Below are positions 1-11,427 of a stretch of 64,000 bases of DNA, piece by piece. The position numbers were made by a program, and so were the translations under genes. The stretch lies in assembly GCF_020379485.1 (NCBI RefSeq), contig NC_063450.1:43490681-43554680 (forward strand). The letters run 5' to 3'. Each line of letters begins with the position of its first letter. Positions within the stretch are counted from its first letter, which is position 1. The notes below the pieces were generated by a model, which saw only the letters and a program-made list of their open reading frames with translations, was not told where the DNA came from and searched no databases. The DNA comes from Brassica napus (taxonomy: Eukaryota > Streptophyta > Magnoliopsida > Brassicales > Brassicaceae).

Positions 1-1
1 G

Positions 2-55
2 AATGATAGCTCACCGTCACCAAGGAACCTTACAATGCCTCCGCCTGGTGTTTAG
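2..55 (+). CDS. Possible C-terminal end of an unidentified upstream gene (partial)
   Basis: The first bases read open in frame 2 for 17 codons, ending in SPRNLTMPPPGV and then a TAG at 53-55. The serine/proline-rich tail looks like a protein C-terminus, and the downstream sequence is AT-rich with no continuing frame. If real, this gene would converge on KNAT3. The protein is too short to identify, and chance is a real alternative. Confidence 0.22.
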   Translation, partial: NDSSPSPRNLTMPPPGV

Positions 56-749
56 TATGGTATGTTTTACATGTCAGCGTAACATCTCTGACATATGATC
101 ATTACAAACACAGCTCAGAAGTTTTCTTCATTGGTGTATTATTGGCAGTGGCAGGTAACGTTAGTGAAGATGGTGAATGAAGCCAAGGCAAACAATCCAA
201 ACTGGGGATCATAGAGAGAGATATAAAGCTTATTTTGAGTAGATATCTTATCTCAATGTTGACAATATTCTCAAAACTACGTTTGTATAGTATATAAGCT
301 TCTCAAACAACGGCTTATTCTGACATGTTACTTCTCCAGTTCAGTACTGATCTCTACTAGATTTTGTTGTACAACATTTCAAAACCACAACAAATGTGCA
401 TGGAGATTATACAGCTAGTGTGGTTCAAATACATTAGACTAATCATATAATAGCGTGGAACAAATCAAACAAAAAAATAATGGAAATCATAAAATAATGA
501 TAACCTTATTTCTTTTACTTTTGGGATTTGTGTACTTACTTACTAGTACTACTAATAAAAACATGGCATCACATAACCAAACTGCGTACTATGTTGTAAT
601 TGCACAAAAAGTTACTGTCTAATACTGTCCCCTCTCTTCTATATAAGCCCAACTTCTCCTTCATTTTCTCGCCTTTAACCCCTAAAAACCCTTTGCTTCA
701 AATCCCAACCAATCCAGCTACAAATTCACTTCCATATATATGTTCTTTC
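56..749. other. Intergenic and 3' flanks of convergent genes
   Basis: This stretch lies between the possible gene end at position 55 and the KNAT3 stop codon. It should contain the KNAT3 3' UTR (minus strand) at its upper end. I see no further coding sequence. A plus-strand open frame at 600-833 merely overlaps the last KNAT3 exon on the other strand. Confidence 0.5.
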
Positions 750-2485
750 CTACGTGAAACGCTCTCTTCCGCTATTGTCACCTGCATTGCTTTTCATCCA
801 TGCACACAAAAAATAGTTTCAGACTTGAGTTGAACCGATAAGTTTTTGGTTGTCTTCTAAGACAATAGAACTATACAAGTAATAGTATACCTTTTGCGTT
901 TGTTCTTCAAGACAGTGGAAGAAGATGGATTGCTGTGCCAGTTCCTCTTTCTCTGATTGATGAACCAATTGTTTATCTGCTTTAGCTGCAAACCTGTCTC
1001 CTGCACCAACCTCGCCTTATCTTCCTCCTGCAAATGCTAATTATTATCACCTGGGAGTTTCATTAAATGGAAGAAAACTAATGAGAAAGAGAGAGAGAGA
1101 GAGAGCTGACAGTAGGGTAAGGCCATTTGGAATGAGACTGCCACCATCCTTTGAGAACAGAGGTGGTGTCTCCAGGTAGCTTCCCAGCTCTTCTCTTCCT
1201 CATTATCTCCTCTCTTATGTCTACTATCTTCTCCTTGTAACCCTTTTTTCCACACCAAAACAAACAAAGTGTCTACCCTTGTTGGAACATCATTCATGTA
1301 AAACCTAGAAGAACAAGTTATTAATTAGTTTTGCATATATTACCTGTTTGAGTTCATGTTTAAGTTCTTGTCTAACACGTTCCATCAAAGACCTCTCACT
1401 CTCAGTAGGAATCAAAGGACCAAAACCCAAAACATCTAAGCCCCCATCGAACATATTAGCATCGCTCTCTACTTGTTCATCTTCATCGTCCGACATTGTT
1501 GCTCCCATTCCTTCACCGGGAGACACTCCTATCTCACCAACAAACAACACACACATGGTTTAATGATAACCCGACAATAATCTCGTAAATCAAAAAAAAA
1601 AAAAGGAACTTGTCTCTTACTAAATGACTAACCGGTTAAGCTTTGAAGAGACTGCTCAATCTCCCAACAAGCCATCACAGCTTCCATCGCATGAACACGC
1701 ACGTGTTGTTGCAGTTGCTCTTTGAAAGAGCATAGAAGCAGCACATAATGCGTCTGTGTGTTATAAACTAAGATTAATTTCATTTCATAACAATTAACTA
1801 TTAATTAATTTTATATTATATTATAAAGTTTTTATTTTATTACCATGAACTGGTCAAGCTCCTTGTCGTCCCCGCCGACGAGTCCTTGCCCGCCGCCGCA
1901 TAAAGTGGAGTACTTGGCGACGACGTGCTGCGACTGAGCAAGCTGAGCGTCGATCCTCGGCAACTGATCAACCGGAGTAGCGATTCTCAGACACGCGACG
2001 TGCGCCGACAGAAGCTGCTCGTAGAGAGGATGAGAGAGGATCTCCGACTTGTGCCTCGCATTCTGCCAGCTCACGACTCCTTCTCCTCCTCCTCCGTCGT
2101 TCTTGTTCTCACCGCCGCTCATCATCTGCTCGGCTCCTCCTCCGGTTACGTCGTCGATGACGTCTCCGACAACGGCGGCGTTGTTGTTGTTTGCGGTGCG
2201 TTGGAGGAAGGAGGAGGAGCGGGAAAGCCACTGGTTAGCGGCGACGGCGGCGGCGGAGGAAGGAGAATCGGAGCTGCTCGCGGCGGTGGCGTTGGCGGCG
2301 GTCGTGTGGAGGTTGAGGAAGTTGTTGTCTGAGCGGAGGAGAGCCGTGTTGAGCCAGTTGGGAGGCGCAGAGTCCTGGAAATGTTGTTGTTGTTGCGGAG
2401 GTGGAGGAGGCGGAGGAGGTTGGTGTTGGTCGGTGAAGTGATTGAAAGAGAGGTCTTGAGAGAGATGATTCTGATGAAACGCCAT
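750..2485 (-). CDS. KNAT3: KNOX class II homeobox transcription factor, KNAT3 ortholog
   Basis: A TALE homeodomain transcription factor expected in the nucleus, where KNOX proteins pair with BELL partners. The six exons I read, 5' to 3' on the minus strand, are 2485-1844, 1753-1633, 1528-1344, 1242-1111, 1027-891 and 789-750. All introns are GT-AG and the exons sum to 1257 nt, encoding 418 residues, close to the length I recall for Arabidopsis KNAT3 (about 430). Exon 1 begins [14 protein letters not shown] and holds polyproline and polyglutamine runs. KNOX1 follows at about residues 135-180 and KNOX2 at about 205-255. The ELK segment ([13 protein letters not shown]) starts near 309. The three-residue-extended homeodomain spans about 332-390, with the PYP loop (KWPYPTEEDK) and helix 3 [13 protein letters not shown]. 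The 40-nt last exon encodes [12 protein letters not shown] and stop. No disruption is seen. Class II membership follows from the close match along the whole protein. KNAT4 is the nearest alternative, but the N-terminus fits KNAT3 better. Confidence 0.95.
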
Positions 2486-2555
2486 CGTTTTGTTTGACTT
2501 TTTTTTTGTTGTTGTTGTTGTGTTCGAATCTCCTGTGTGTCTGAGAGGGAAAGAT

Positions 2556-2557
<2 letters not shown>

Positions 2558-2592
<35 letters not shown>
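2558..2592. repeat. (GA)n/(CT)n microsatellite in the KNAT3 5' leader
   Basis: About 17 GA units lie 70-110 bases upstream of the KNAT3 ATG, so the transcript strand reads as CT repeats. Pyrimidine-rich CT tracts are common in plant 5' UTRs, and GAGA-type repeats bind BBR/BPC proteins in plants. A role here is inference. Confidence 0.8.
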
Positions 2593-2596
<4 letters not shown>

Positions 2597-3229
2597 GAGA
2601 AGGTGAATCTCTGCTTCTTATGACGATTGTTTCATATGTTTCTATTATCAATCCACATAAAAACCTTTTTTCTTTTATTTAATCGAAAAAGTGACAGAGA
2701 AAACGTTTGTGTTTTTTTATATATATGTAAGGGTGTGCAGACTCCACAGAGCTGAGACGAGCGAGAGATATTAGACCAACTATTCTCTCTCTATTTTTTT
2801 TTTTACCAGAGTAATTATCAAAGCGAATTAAAAAAAATAGAAGTGCTTGACAAAAATGTTTTATTTTTGCCAAGGAAGAAAAATTTGGTTTCTCAATTTC
2901 CAATCACTGTGGTCCACATATAGACTTTTTTTTTTTTTAAAGGGTGATTAATGAGTAAAATAGAAAGATTAGGTCACGACAAAAATGTGATTAAAGAAAG
3001 TAGGTCGTCATGCACTCATCTGAGTCGTTCATTGTGAATGACGATTGGATTCATTAAGATCGGACGGCGAAGCAAGGTCGTCGAGAAATAATAAATGTAT
3101 TTTCTTTTTAAAAAGGAGTTGCTACGTGTTGTGTTTTCAGACGCAACGTATCTGGATCCACAAGCGCGTGTCTTTCACGCTCGAATTTAGCTGCCGATGC
3201 ACAAACGGAACAGTAAAATACGGTACGCA
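2593..3229. other. KNAT3 upstream region
   Basis: AT-rich sequence with several T homopolymers, presumably the KNAT3 promoter (transcription to the left). A TATATATA run lies near 2718-2726 on either strand. I see no coding sequence. Confidence 0.45.
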
Positions 3230-4060
3230 TCTCGAAAACAAACTCTATAACTTTAAATATAGAGTTTTTTGCTCCGTAAAAAGAAACTTCAAAACTTCAA
3301 ATTTAAAGTTTTAAAAAGTGAAACTTTATATTTGAAATTTCACTTCTAAAAACTCTAAATTTGAAGTTTCATCTTTTTATTTGTATTTTGATCCTTATAA
3401 TTAATTATACATCACATTTATGATTCTTAAGTATTTTCTCATCCATAATTTTAATCTTTAAAACTTTTGTATACTTTAAATATTTCAAATTTATTCTATA
3501 AATTAAAATTTTACATATAGAAGTTTATTTAAAAATCAAAAAAAGATTTATAATATTTTAAAAGTAGAATTAGACAACAAGAATATTACAAAAGAAACTT
3601 AATAATTTTTTTAAGAAGATATATACTTGAAGACATAATTATTACACAAATTTAAATATTACATCAACACTAATAGTCTAGTAAATTTTTTTCAGAACTT
3701 TTAAAATATTTTCCAAACAAATTTTGTATAACCGAAAATGGAGCATTTTAAAATAATTTTATGTAATAATGTGGTATTTTTCTTGTAGTTTAATATTTCA
3801 TTATGTATTTCTATTTATAATTTTATATTTTAGTGTAATATTTTCTTAATTAATATTACTATAATATTTTATATATGTGCTAGTTATCTACAAAAGTTTT
3901 ATGGATTTATATTAATTATGACAAATATAAGGAGTATAATGTAAATTATAAATAATTTTGAAGTTAAATTTGAAGTTTTGCTTTTGGAGAAGAACACCTT
4001 GAAACTTCAAATATAGAATTTGCAAAACTCTATAATAGGGAGTATTTTTGGAGATGCTCT
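3230..4060. mobile_element. AT-rich MITE-like element, boundaries uncertain
   Basis: The stretch repeats the motif GAAACTTCAAAT and its complement, with CTCTATAACTTTAAATATAGAG near 3242 and CTTCAAATATAGAATTTGCAAAACTCTATAATAGGG near the right end (quoted in part). It ends in TTGGAGATGCTCTTAG, a terminus typical of Brassicaceae MITEs. I could not define the left terminus or a TSD, so the extent is approximate. Confidence 0.4.
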
Positions 4061-4078
4061 TAGTGCATCAAAATGGGG

Positions 4079-4169
4079 TGGATTATGCAGTTATAAGCAA
4101 ATAAAAAAAATCATTACTCCATATATGCAGTAATGATTTTTTTGTTTGTTCACAAATGCATAATCCACT
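4079..4169. repeat. Long near-perfect hairpin
   Basis: Arms of roughly 39-41 nt: the left starts TGGATTATGCA and includes AATAAAAAAAATCATTACT, and the right runs AGTAATGATTTTTTTGTTTG to TGCATAATCCA. The loop is about 10 nt (CCATATATGC). It sits inside a MITE-like segment that ends near 4212 in TTGGAGATACTCTTAA. Confidence 0.75.
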
Positions 4170-4257
4170 GTATTTTGCAGTAAATTTTACTGTGGGATTG
4201 GAGATACTCTTAAAAGAAACAAAAGTACGTGTGAATAATTAGCTTCTTGGATGCTTA

Positions 4258-4525
4258 GAGCAAGTCCAATAGGAATCTTTAGCAAAAAATCCTTAACAAA
4301 AAAGTATTATAATAATATGTGGGGCCCACGAAATTTAAGAGTTTGTGTTAAATTAATCCTTAGTTAAGGATAGACTTGTTACTGTGCGAAGATCCTACCG
4401 CCACGTGGGATCCCGCGATTGGCTCTTTCCTTTTTTTTTAGCTAAAAAAAAATAATAAAAAAATAAAATAATTTAAAAACCTTACCTCGGTTATCAAGCC
4501 AAGAGTAACAGCGTTGCAGATGGTC
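4258..4525. mobile_element. Harbinger/Tourist-like MITE, 268 bp, TSD TTA
   Basis: The element runs from GAGCAAGTCCAA to the complement of GACCATCTGCAA, termini that match at 8 of 12 positions. TTA occurs on both sides (4255-4257 and 4526-4528), as expected for PIF/Harbinger insertions. The interior is non-coding, with GGGGCCCACG and CCACGTGGGATCC motifs. Confidence 0.6.
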
Positions 4526-4528
4526 TTA

Positions 4529-5094
4529 GCATCTCCGACAATGACATTTAAAATTGCACTAAATTTAGTGCTTTTTTGTCAAATTATTTTTGTCATTTTT
4601 AACAATGACACCAAATTTTATACCAAAAATAATATTCTATTATTTAATATTTTCAGTTTTAAACTTTTTAAATTTTTATTATTTGTAATTGATAAACAAT
4701 TATTTTATCACATTGTAATTGATAAACAATTATTGTAATTGATAAACAATTATTGTAATTGATAAACAATTATTATTTTTATTATTTATAAGTGATAAAT
4801 GATAACAGTCATTTAATAATTTATTTTGAAAATAAAAAATAAAAATAATTTTTTTTTTTTAATTTTGTAAAAATAAATTTAAAATACAAATAATACAATA
4901 TATTTTTGTTTAATTACAAATTTTATAGTAATTGAACTATATTATTAAATGTAACATAATAAAATATGTAATTTAAAGATTTGATATGATGAATAGTTTT
5001 ACATTAAATTTGGTGGGATAGTGTCAATTTTAGTGTTTTGTTGGAGATGAAATTATACCAAATTTGGTGTTTTTATGTATTTTATTGGAGATGT
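4529..5094. mobile_element. Harbinger-like MITE, 566 bp, sharing a TTA with its neighbour
   Basis: The element begins GCATCTCCGACAATG and ends with the complement of ACATCTCCAATAAAA. TTA flanks it at 4526-4528 and 5095-5097. It carries four near-identical copies of a unit of about 20 bp (TTGTAATTGATAAACAATTA) at about 4685-4770. It has no coding capacity. Confidence 0.6.
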
Positions 5095-5097
5095 TTA

Positions 5098-5586
5098 TAG
5101 TTTTATTTTATAGTTTTAGTGTCTTTAAGCTTTATTGTATAATCAAGTTTATAGTTTCTCTTGTATCATCTCTTTGAACACATAATTTATTCTCTCAATT
5201 CATACGGTTTACTATATAATCTGAAGGAGGGAAATCAGTTTAACCATCATGCAACTATTCTTTTATATGCAAAAAAATAATATATATATTCTTTTATATG
5301 ATCAACGATAATATTGTTGTTTATACATGTGTGCACGTAATCTACTTTTGCTCTACCTCAAATGATAGATTTTGAACTATAATTTTATGATTGTTGCACC
5401 GACGAAACTTCGCAAACTGTTTTTAGTTTTCCTTCAAGATTGTCTTACTGATAACTTTATATAAAAAAATGGCAATACAGTTAAATCGCAATACGAATAT
5501 GTTTTAAAATATTTTATATTCTCCTTGATAACATAATTTCAAGCAACACCATCTTGAAATGTCTCCACTAATGGTTCAATCATTCG
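5098..5586. other. Intergenic, no feature seen
   Basis: AT-rich sequence between the MITEs and the LINE target-site duplication. I found no open frame or structured repeat of note. Confidence 0.4.
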
Positions 5587-5598
5587 ATAAATCGTTTA
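5587..5598. repeat. LINE target-site duplication, left copy
   Basis: ATAAATCGTTTA, identical to 11416-11427 at the right end of the LINE. Confidence 0.85.
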
Positions 5599-5647
5599 AG
5601 GGAAAATATGATTTAAAAAAGCCAATAGCTCTCTGGCTCAGTTTCCT

Positions 5648-7567
5648 ATGTCGAACCCGTGAGATTTAAGCCGCCTCGCTTCCGCTTCGCCTCCGTCGTC
5701 TTCTTCCACCGGTGATAAGAGAAATCTCATTCCCCCTGATCCGCCTGACCCGCTCCCTACCCTTTCCTTAGAGCTATTCCCCATCCTCTCCCCTACCACC
5801 TCCTCTAAGCGCCTCAACCGAACTAGAGTTTCAGTTCTCTCGACTGAATCTTCTCCCCACTCTCCCTCTAACCAAACTGTCCAACAGCCCTCTGCTGCTG
5901 GTCCTTCACTTACTGCTGACATTGAAATGGAGTTGGAAATTGTCTCTGGCTCTGTTCCAAATCCCAGATCTGAAACTACTGTTGTTGGATCTGTAACAGA
6001 TGCTCACTCCAACTCTACGGTGAATCTTACTGTCTTGTCACCCAAGACTAGCTCTCCTTTGCAAACCAACAAAGCCATCTCACCTACTCACACATCTACT
6101 GCCAACCCGTCCAACCACCACCATTCAAATGCGACAGATACAAATCGTGTATCTGCCACTTTACCTCCAAACCCTGTAACCGCTGAACCCAAACCCGCTG
6201 AACCCAAACCCGTCTCAGCAACTACTCAATCTGGTACTCAACCCAATGCCCATTCCTTTCCCACTCTTGTTGAAAAAATCCGAAGGTTTGAAGATAAATC
6301 CTTGAAACGACTAGCACCTGCTACCACCTCAGCTACAGATAGACCAACGGTACTAATCCCTGATGAAGTCTTTCAGAAAGGAGCAGCATTGCACAAGGAC
6401 TTCATTGTTTGTATTTTCAATGGTCGACCTCCGCCCTACAGTCAAATCCAAAGTGTGTTAAACCACATGTGGGGCAAAGGTACTAGACCGGAAATACATA
6501 ACAACCCGGCCTCTCGCAGTCTCCTAGTTTGCATCACTAGTGACTACTTGAAGAAAAAAATATTGGAAAAAGGCTACTGGTATGTAGGAGATTCGATGTT
6601 CCATACCGAGCAGTGGACATCAACTCACTCAACTAAAGCTCCCTCTTTCAAGTCGATCCAGATATGGGCTCACTTAACTGGCATTCCACTGGATGTTAGG
6701 CATCAGGATGGGCTCAGTTTGGTAGCAGGTCTTGTTGGTGAACCTAAGGAAACAGATGATTTCACAAAAAACCTTGTTAGTCTCTCCCTCTCACATGCTA
6801 AGGTCGAAGTGGATTTAACCAAGGCCTTACCTGACGTAGTTGAATTCACTCGGCAATCAGGGGAGGTTGTTGAAGTCACTGTCTCATACCCTTGGCTTCC
6901 TCCAACCTGTTCTCATTGCAAGGAGATGGGTCATATAGCCAAAAACTGCCTCCTAATCCCTTTACCACAAAAAAACCCTCCAATCATCCCACCTTCCAAA
7001 ACTCCATCCAAGACACCTACCTCCAAAACACCAGCCAAAATTCCCTCAAAAACACCATCTGTTCTTTATTATCGCCCAAAAACCATCCCAATAAAAGTTA
7101 CTGGAGATGCAATTGAAGTGAATTCTCCTGGCTTTACTCCCTTGGCTCCTATTGCAGACCTACCCTCTCCTTCTCTAATCGCTCCTCCATCTACGTTACC
7201 CTCTACCTCTTCCTCCCCTGCTGAACCAGACCCAGTTCTTACCTTAAATAATATTGTCCCGGCCCCTCTTCCCAAATTTACCTCACCCTCTAAACCTTCC
7301 AAATTTACTAAGATGAAAACACCCGCAACCTTATCCCCTATCACCTCTCCCTTAACAAAGCAACCCTCTCTTAATATCCCTAGTCCTACTTACCAACCTT
7401 CACTGAAGAGGTCTCGTTCTGATCCATCTTTGTCCCCACCTAATTCTCTTAGCCTTTTAACCTCTTCTTTAAAACCGTCTATTTACCCTTTAATCTCTAA
7501 CCATTTCTCCCTTTTGGCCTTTTTGGACTCCTCTCATCCTACGAGAGAGTCTGCCCCCCCTTCTTAA
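5648..7567 (+). pseudogene. LINE ORF1: DUF4283/zinc-knuckle protein with an early stop
   Basis: The protein would bind the element RNA as part of the retrotransposition RNP. The frame probably starts at the ATG at 5648, but codon 5 is TGA (5660-5662). The frame then stays open to TAA at 7565-7567. An internal Met at 5927 would give 546 residues. After a low-complexity Ser/Pro/Thr N-terminus comes a DUF4283-like region (about 6360-6870, with YWYVGDSMFHTEQW and IQIWAHLTGIPLDV). A CX2CX4HX4C knuckle, CSHCKEMGHIAKNC, lies at about 6908-6950, and a long Pro/Ser/Lys-rich tail follows. ORF1 and ORF2 overlap as TAATG at 7565-7569, which would allow stop-restart translation. Confidence 0.82.
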
Positions 7568-10500
7568 TGTGTACTAAGCTATTTTTTTGGAATGTCTGAG
7601 GACTAAATGTCCCGGCCAAGCATACCCCTTTTTGTGATTGGCTTCGAACTAATAAGCCCTCTTTTGGTATCCTATTAGAAACCCATATTAAAGATCAGAA
7701 TGTTACCTCTCTCTTGGATAAACTTTGTCGTGGATGGAAGTTTGCAACTAACCATGCCTCCGACGAGGATGGTAGAATAGTCGTTATTTGGAAAGATGAT
7801 GTCCGTGTCAGGATACTGCATCAATCAAGGCAAACTCTAACCTGTGAAGTCACGCTCCCAACAACCCATCCCTTCAACTACACGGCAGTTTATGCCTCAA
7901 ACTTAAGAACAGAGGGGATTCATCTGTGGGTGGAGCTTCTGGACATTTGGCAATCTCACCAGCTACACCTGCAGCCTTGGATCCTTGGAGGTGACTTCAA
8001 TGAGATTCTTAACCCTTTTGAACACTCCCTCTCAGAAGTAAGTGTCACTACTCCACAGATGCAAGAATTTAAAGATTTTTGACGCAGTTGGAAGTCTTTG
8101 ATCTTCGCTTCCAAGGACCGCTGTACTCTTGGAGTAACCACTGCCCCGAGAGCCCAATAGCCAAAAAACTAGACCGTCTGCTTGTAAACTCCAACGTCAT
8201 CTCTGCCTTCCCCAACTGTTCTGCGACATTCCACCCTCCTCTCTTTTCTGATCATAGCCCTTGTGTTCTAGACCTAGCTCACCCCCTCCCCCTTGGTGGT
8301 ACCAAACCCTTCCGTTTCTTCAATTACCTCACCCACCACCCCTCTTATCACCAACTGGTAAATGAGACATGGAATCTTGCCGGAAGTTTGGCACTAAATC
8401 TCACTAAACTGAGCTGGAAGCAAAAGAGTGTAAAGGGAGTGTTAAAACAACTGAATAGAGAAAATTACTTTAATATTCAAGTGAGAGTTTTAGAAGCTAG
8501 CAGTTTGTTACAGTCCGTGCAGGTGCAAGCTCTCAACGATCCTTCCACTACTACCTTTGAAGAAGAACGAAGAGTGCATGAGAACTGGGTGTTCTTGAGG
8601 GACATTGAAGAGAGTTACTCCAGGCAGAAATCGAGGATCAACTGGCTGTTAGAAGGGGATCAGAATACTGCCTATTTCTTCAGAATTTTCCAGACTCGGT
8701 GCAGCTACAACTCCATTCGTTCGTTTGTTCTGACGTCAGGAGTTATCCTCTCGGACCCACACCTGATGAGCCTTCACGCTATATCGTATTTTCGCAACAT
8801 CCTAGGTCCTGATGTTCTGGTTGAGCCGCGGCTCCACTCCTCTCCAGCTTGGTTTGGGTTGCTCATATCTTATACTCCCCCTTCAGCACTGCTGCCTGCC
8901 CTTACTGCCTTGCCGACTTATGAAGAGATTACCTCCCTCATGTTTAAGCTGAACCCAAATAAGGCTCCTGGCCCCGATGGTCTAACTTCAGCATTCTACA
9001 AGTCTTCTTGGAGCTTCCTCGGTCAGGAAGTTGTAGAGGCGGTATTGCATTTCTTCCGTCACTCCTTCATGCCGTCTTCCACCAACTCATCTATTCTGAC
9101 CCTAGTCCCAAAATTTCCTGGAGCATCCCTTATCTCTGAGTACCGACCAGTCAGCTGTCTTAATACCTTGTACAAAGTAGTCGCAAGACTACTAGTCAGG
9201 CGTCTTAAGCTCATCCTCCCTTCCCTGATTGTTACAAACCAAACAACGTTCGTAAAAGATAGACTGATTGTGGAAAACACTACCTTGGCGGGGGAACTTG
9301 TGAATGGATACCATAGGAGACAGGGACCGAAAAGAATCACCATTAAGGTGGATATAGCAAAGGCTTTTGACACAATCTCCTGGGAGTTTCTCTTCAACTG
9401 CCTTCACGGATTACACCTGCCTCCTCTCCTCATTGACTGGCTGAAAGCATGCGTGTGTTCCACAAACTTCACTGTAGGGTATAATGGGATGGTTCATGGA
9501 TACTTCAAAGGGAGCCGCGGACTGCGTCAAGGTGACCCACTTTCCCCGTATTTGTTTGTTATTGCAATGAATGTCCTCTCTGTCATGCTCAACCGTGCAG
9601 CCTCAGAGCTAAAGGTCAAATATCACCAGAGATGTTCCTCTTCAAGACTCACCCATTTATGTTTCGCTGATGACCTTCTGATCTTCATTGACGGATCTAT
9701 AGACTCTGTACAGAATGTCCTCCAGGTGCTAAAGGAATTTGAGCTTCGTTCTGGTCTTGCGGTTAGTGTACAAAAGAGCTCCTTCTTTGCGTCTGGCCTA
9801 TCTCACCAGGAAATGGACACCATCAAAGCTTCAACAGGCATGCCGAATGGGATCCTACCTGTCCGTTATCTTGGAGTCCCGTTGTGCACAAAGAAGCTCA
9901 CACTAGCTAACTGCGAGATCCTAATACAGCAAGTAAAAGCTAAGTTTAACTCCTGGACGGTCAAGACACTCTCCTTTGTGGGACGGCTACTCTTAATTAA
10001 AACGGTTATTGCTGGGATCACAAACTTTTGGTGTTCAAACTTTCTGCTTCTTATGGCCTGTATTGCGCGAATCAACTCTCTATGTGGCATGTTCTTATGG
10101 AAGGGATCTATTGAAGGGCATCACATTGCAAAAGTATCATGGGAAGTGGTTACTAGGAGCAAAGACGCTGGAGGACTAGGAATCAAGGACTTAGGCGCTT
10201 GGAATCGGGCTTGCTGTATCAAGTTAATTTGGATGCTGTTCTTTCAAGGTGGGTCAGTGTGGGTGGCTTGGTTCACTTCAGAGGTGCTTCAAGGTTCGCT
10301 ATCTAACTACTGGACTGTGAAAACCAATGTTAATAATTCTTGGCTAGCAAATAAACTAAACAAGATGCGTGGAGAAGTGTATACCTGGATCAAAATGCGT
10401 GTAGGCAATGGAGCAACTTGTCGCTTCTGGACAGACCACTGGTCACCCTTTGGATCATTCCAAGACTACTTCTTACAAGACAGGGCTTCTAGACAGGGTA

Positions 10501-11247
10501 TCCCCCTTGATGTTACTTTATCAGATCTCTAAGGTCAGAAACCTGGGTACTTCCAAGAGCTCGATCTGAAGCGATGGTGCAGGTGCAAACATTCCTAACA
10601 ACACTGGTGCTGCACGAAGGGATGGAGGACGGCTATGAGTGGATTGTCAATGGAGTGAGGTCTAAGAGATACAAAACTGCACAGATATATTGGGAGATTA
10701 AAGGAGTAGAAGCACAGGTACCTTGGGCGAGTGTGGTATGGACTAAAGGTGGAATCCCAAAGCACAATTTTCTGGCTTGGCTGTTTATGTTGAACAGATG
10801 TCCTACACGCGATCGTCTTCTGGCTTGGGGGCTGCCTGTTGATGGTACTTGCTTGCTCTGTAACTTGGGGCCAGAATCTAGAGACCATCTGTATTTCCAG
10901 TGCCCTTACTCCTATAGAATCTGGTCGGAGATTTCTCGGAGGTGCTCGACTACGCCCTCCCGATCATGGCAGGATACGGTAACTCAAATGTTGCTTTATC
11001 AGGGAACAGACTTGCCAAGCGCCTGATCTTATTATGCTGGCAGGTTGTGATCTACCTATTATGGAGAGAGAGAAATCAACGATTGCACAATCAGCGCTTC
11101 CTCTCAGAGAATGAGATGATTGCTTCCTTGAATCGATTGATAAAGGACAAAATCCTCAGCTTCCGATCCTCGTCGCCTTCGCTCTCATCCTTCCTCATGC
11201 AGAGGTGGCTTACAACGGAGGTGATAAACACTACGGACTATTCATAA
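7567..11247 (+). pseudogene. LINE ORF2: endonuclease/reverse transcriptase, disrupted
   Basis: The protein would nick target DNA and copy the element RNA. The reading starts at the ATG at 7567, overlapping the ORF1 stop. The apurinic endonuclease-like domain occupies about 7600-8250 (motifs LGGDFNEIL and SDHSPCVLD). The reverse transcriptase occupies about 8930-9900 ([36 protein letters not shown], and the catalytic FADD near 9664). The C-terminal zf-RVT segment is about 10640-10930 (FLAWLFMLNRCPTRDRL, LCNLGPESRDHLYFQCP). Lesions: TGA at codon 11 (7597-7599), a frame change near 8078-8082, another near 10530, and a last one between about 10940 and 11026. I see no RNase H domain. It cannot make a full product. 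Confidence 0.88.
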
Positions 11248-11415
11248 GGACCCTTCGACTTTCTGGAAAGCCAACTTCACCAAATTATCCATTTAACTAC
11301 CTGATCTTAATTATGGATTTTTGACTAAGTATGGGTTAAAATGTGGGATTAACTATAGCAATATGCTTGTAAAACATTTTATTCTTTTTCTATAATATAT
11401 GCCTTAAGTCAAAAA

Positions 11416-11427
11416 ATAAATCGTTTA
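11416..11427. repeat. LINE target-site duplication, right copy
   Basis: ATAAATCGTTTA immediately after the A-rich LINE tail. A similar string, GATAATCGTTTATTTTATT, follows about 40 bp later at 11459-11477, so the locus may also hold a small local duplication. Confidence 0.85.

Larger units (their letters stand above)
5599..11415 (+). mobile_element. Near-full-length L1-like LINE retrotransposon, about 5.8 kb
   Basis: The element is bounded by a perfect 12-bp TSD, ATAAATCGTTTA, at 5587-5598 and 11416-11427. The 3' copy directly follows a short A tail (11411-11416, the last A shared with the TSD). The order is ORF1 (nucleic-acid-binding, zinc knuckle) and then ORF2 (endonuclease, reverse transcriptase, zf-RVT), which is the plant L1 layout. 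The intact TSD shows that insertion was by target-primed reverse transcription and probably fairly recent, but both ORFs are disabled. Confidence 0.9.

Noticed and set aside
1925..2441. Two plus-strand frames of 130-135 codons opposite KNAT3 exon 1
   Set aside because: They are antisense to GC-rich KNAT3 coding sequence and read as low-complexity Pro/Gly/Val; the minus-strand protein is clearly the real one.
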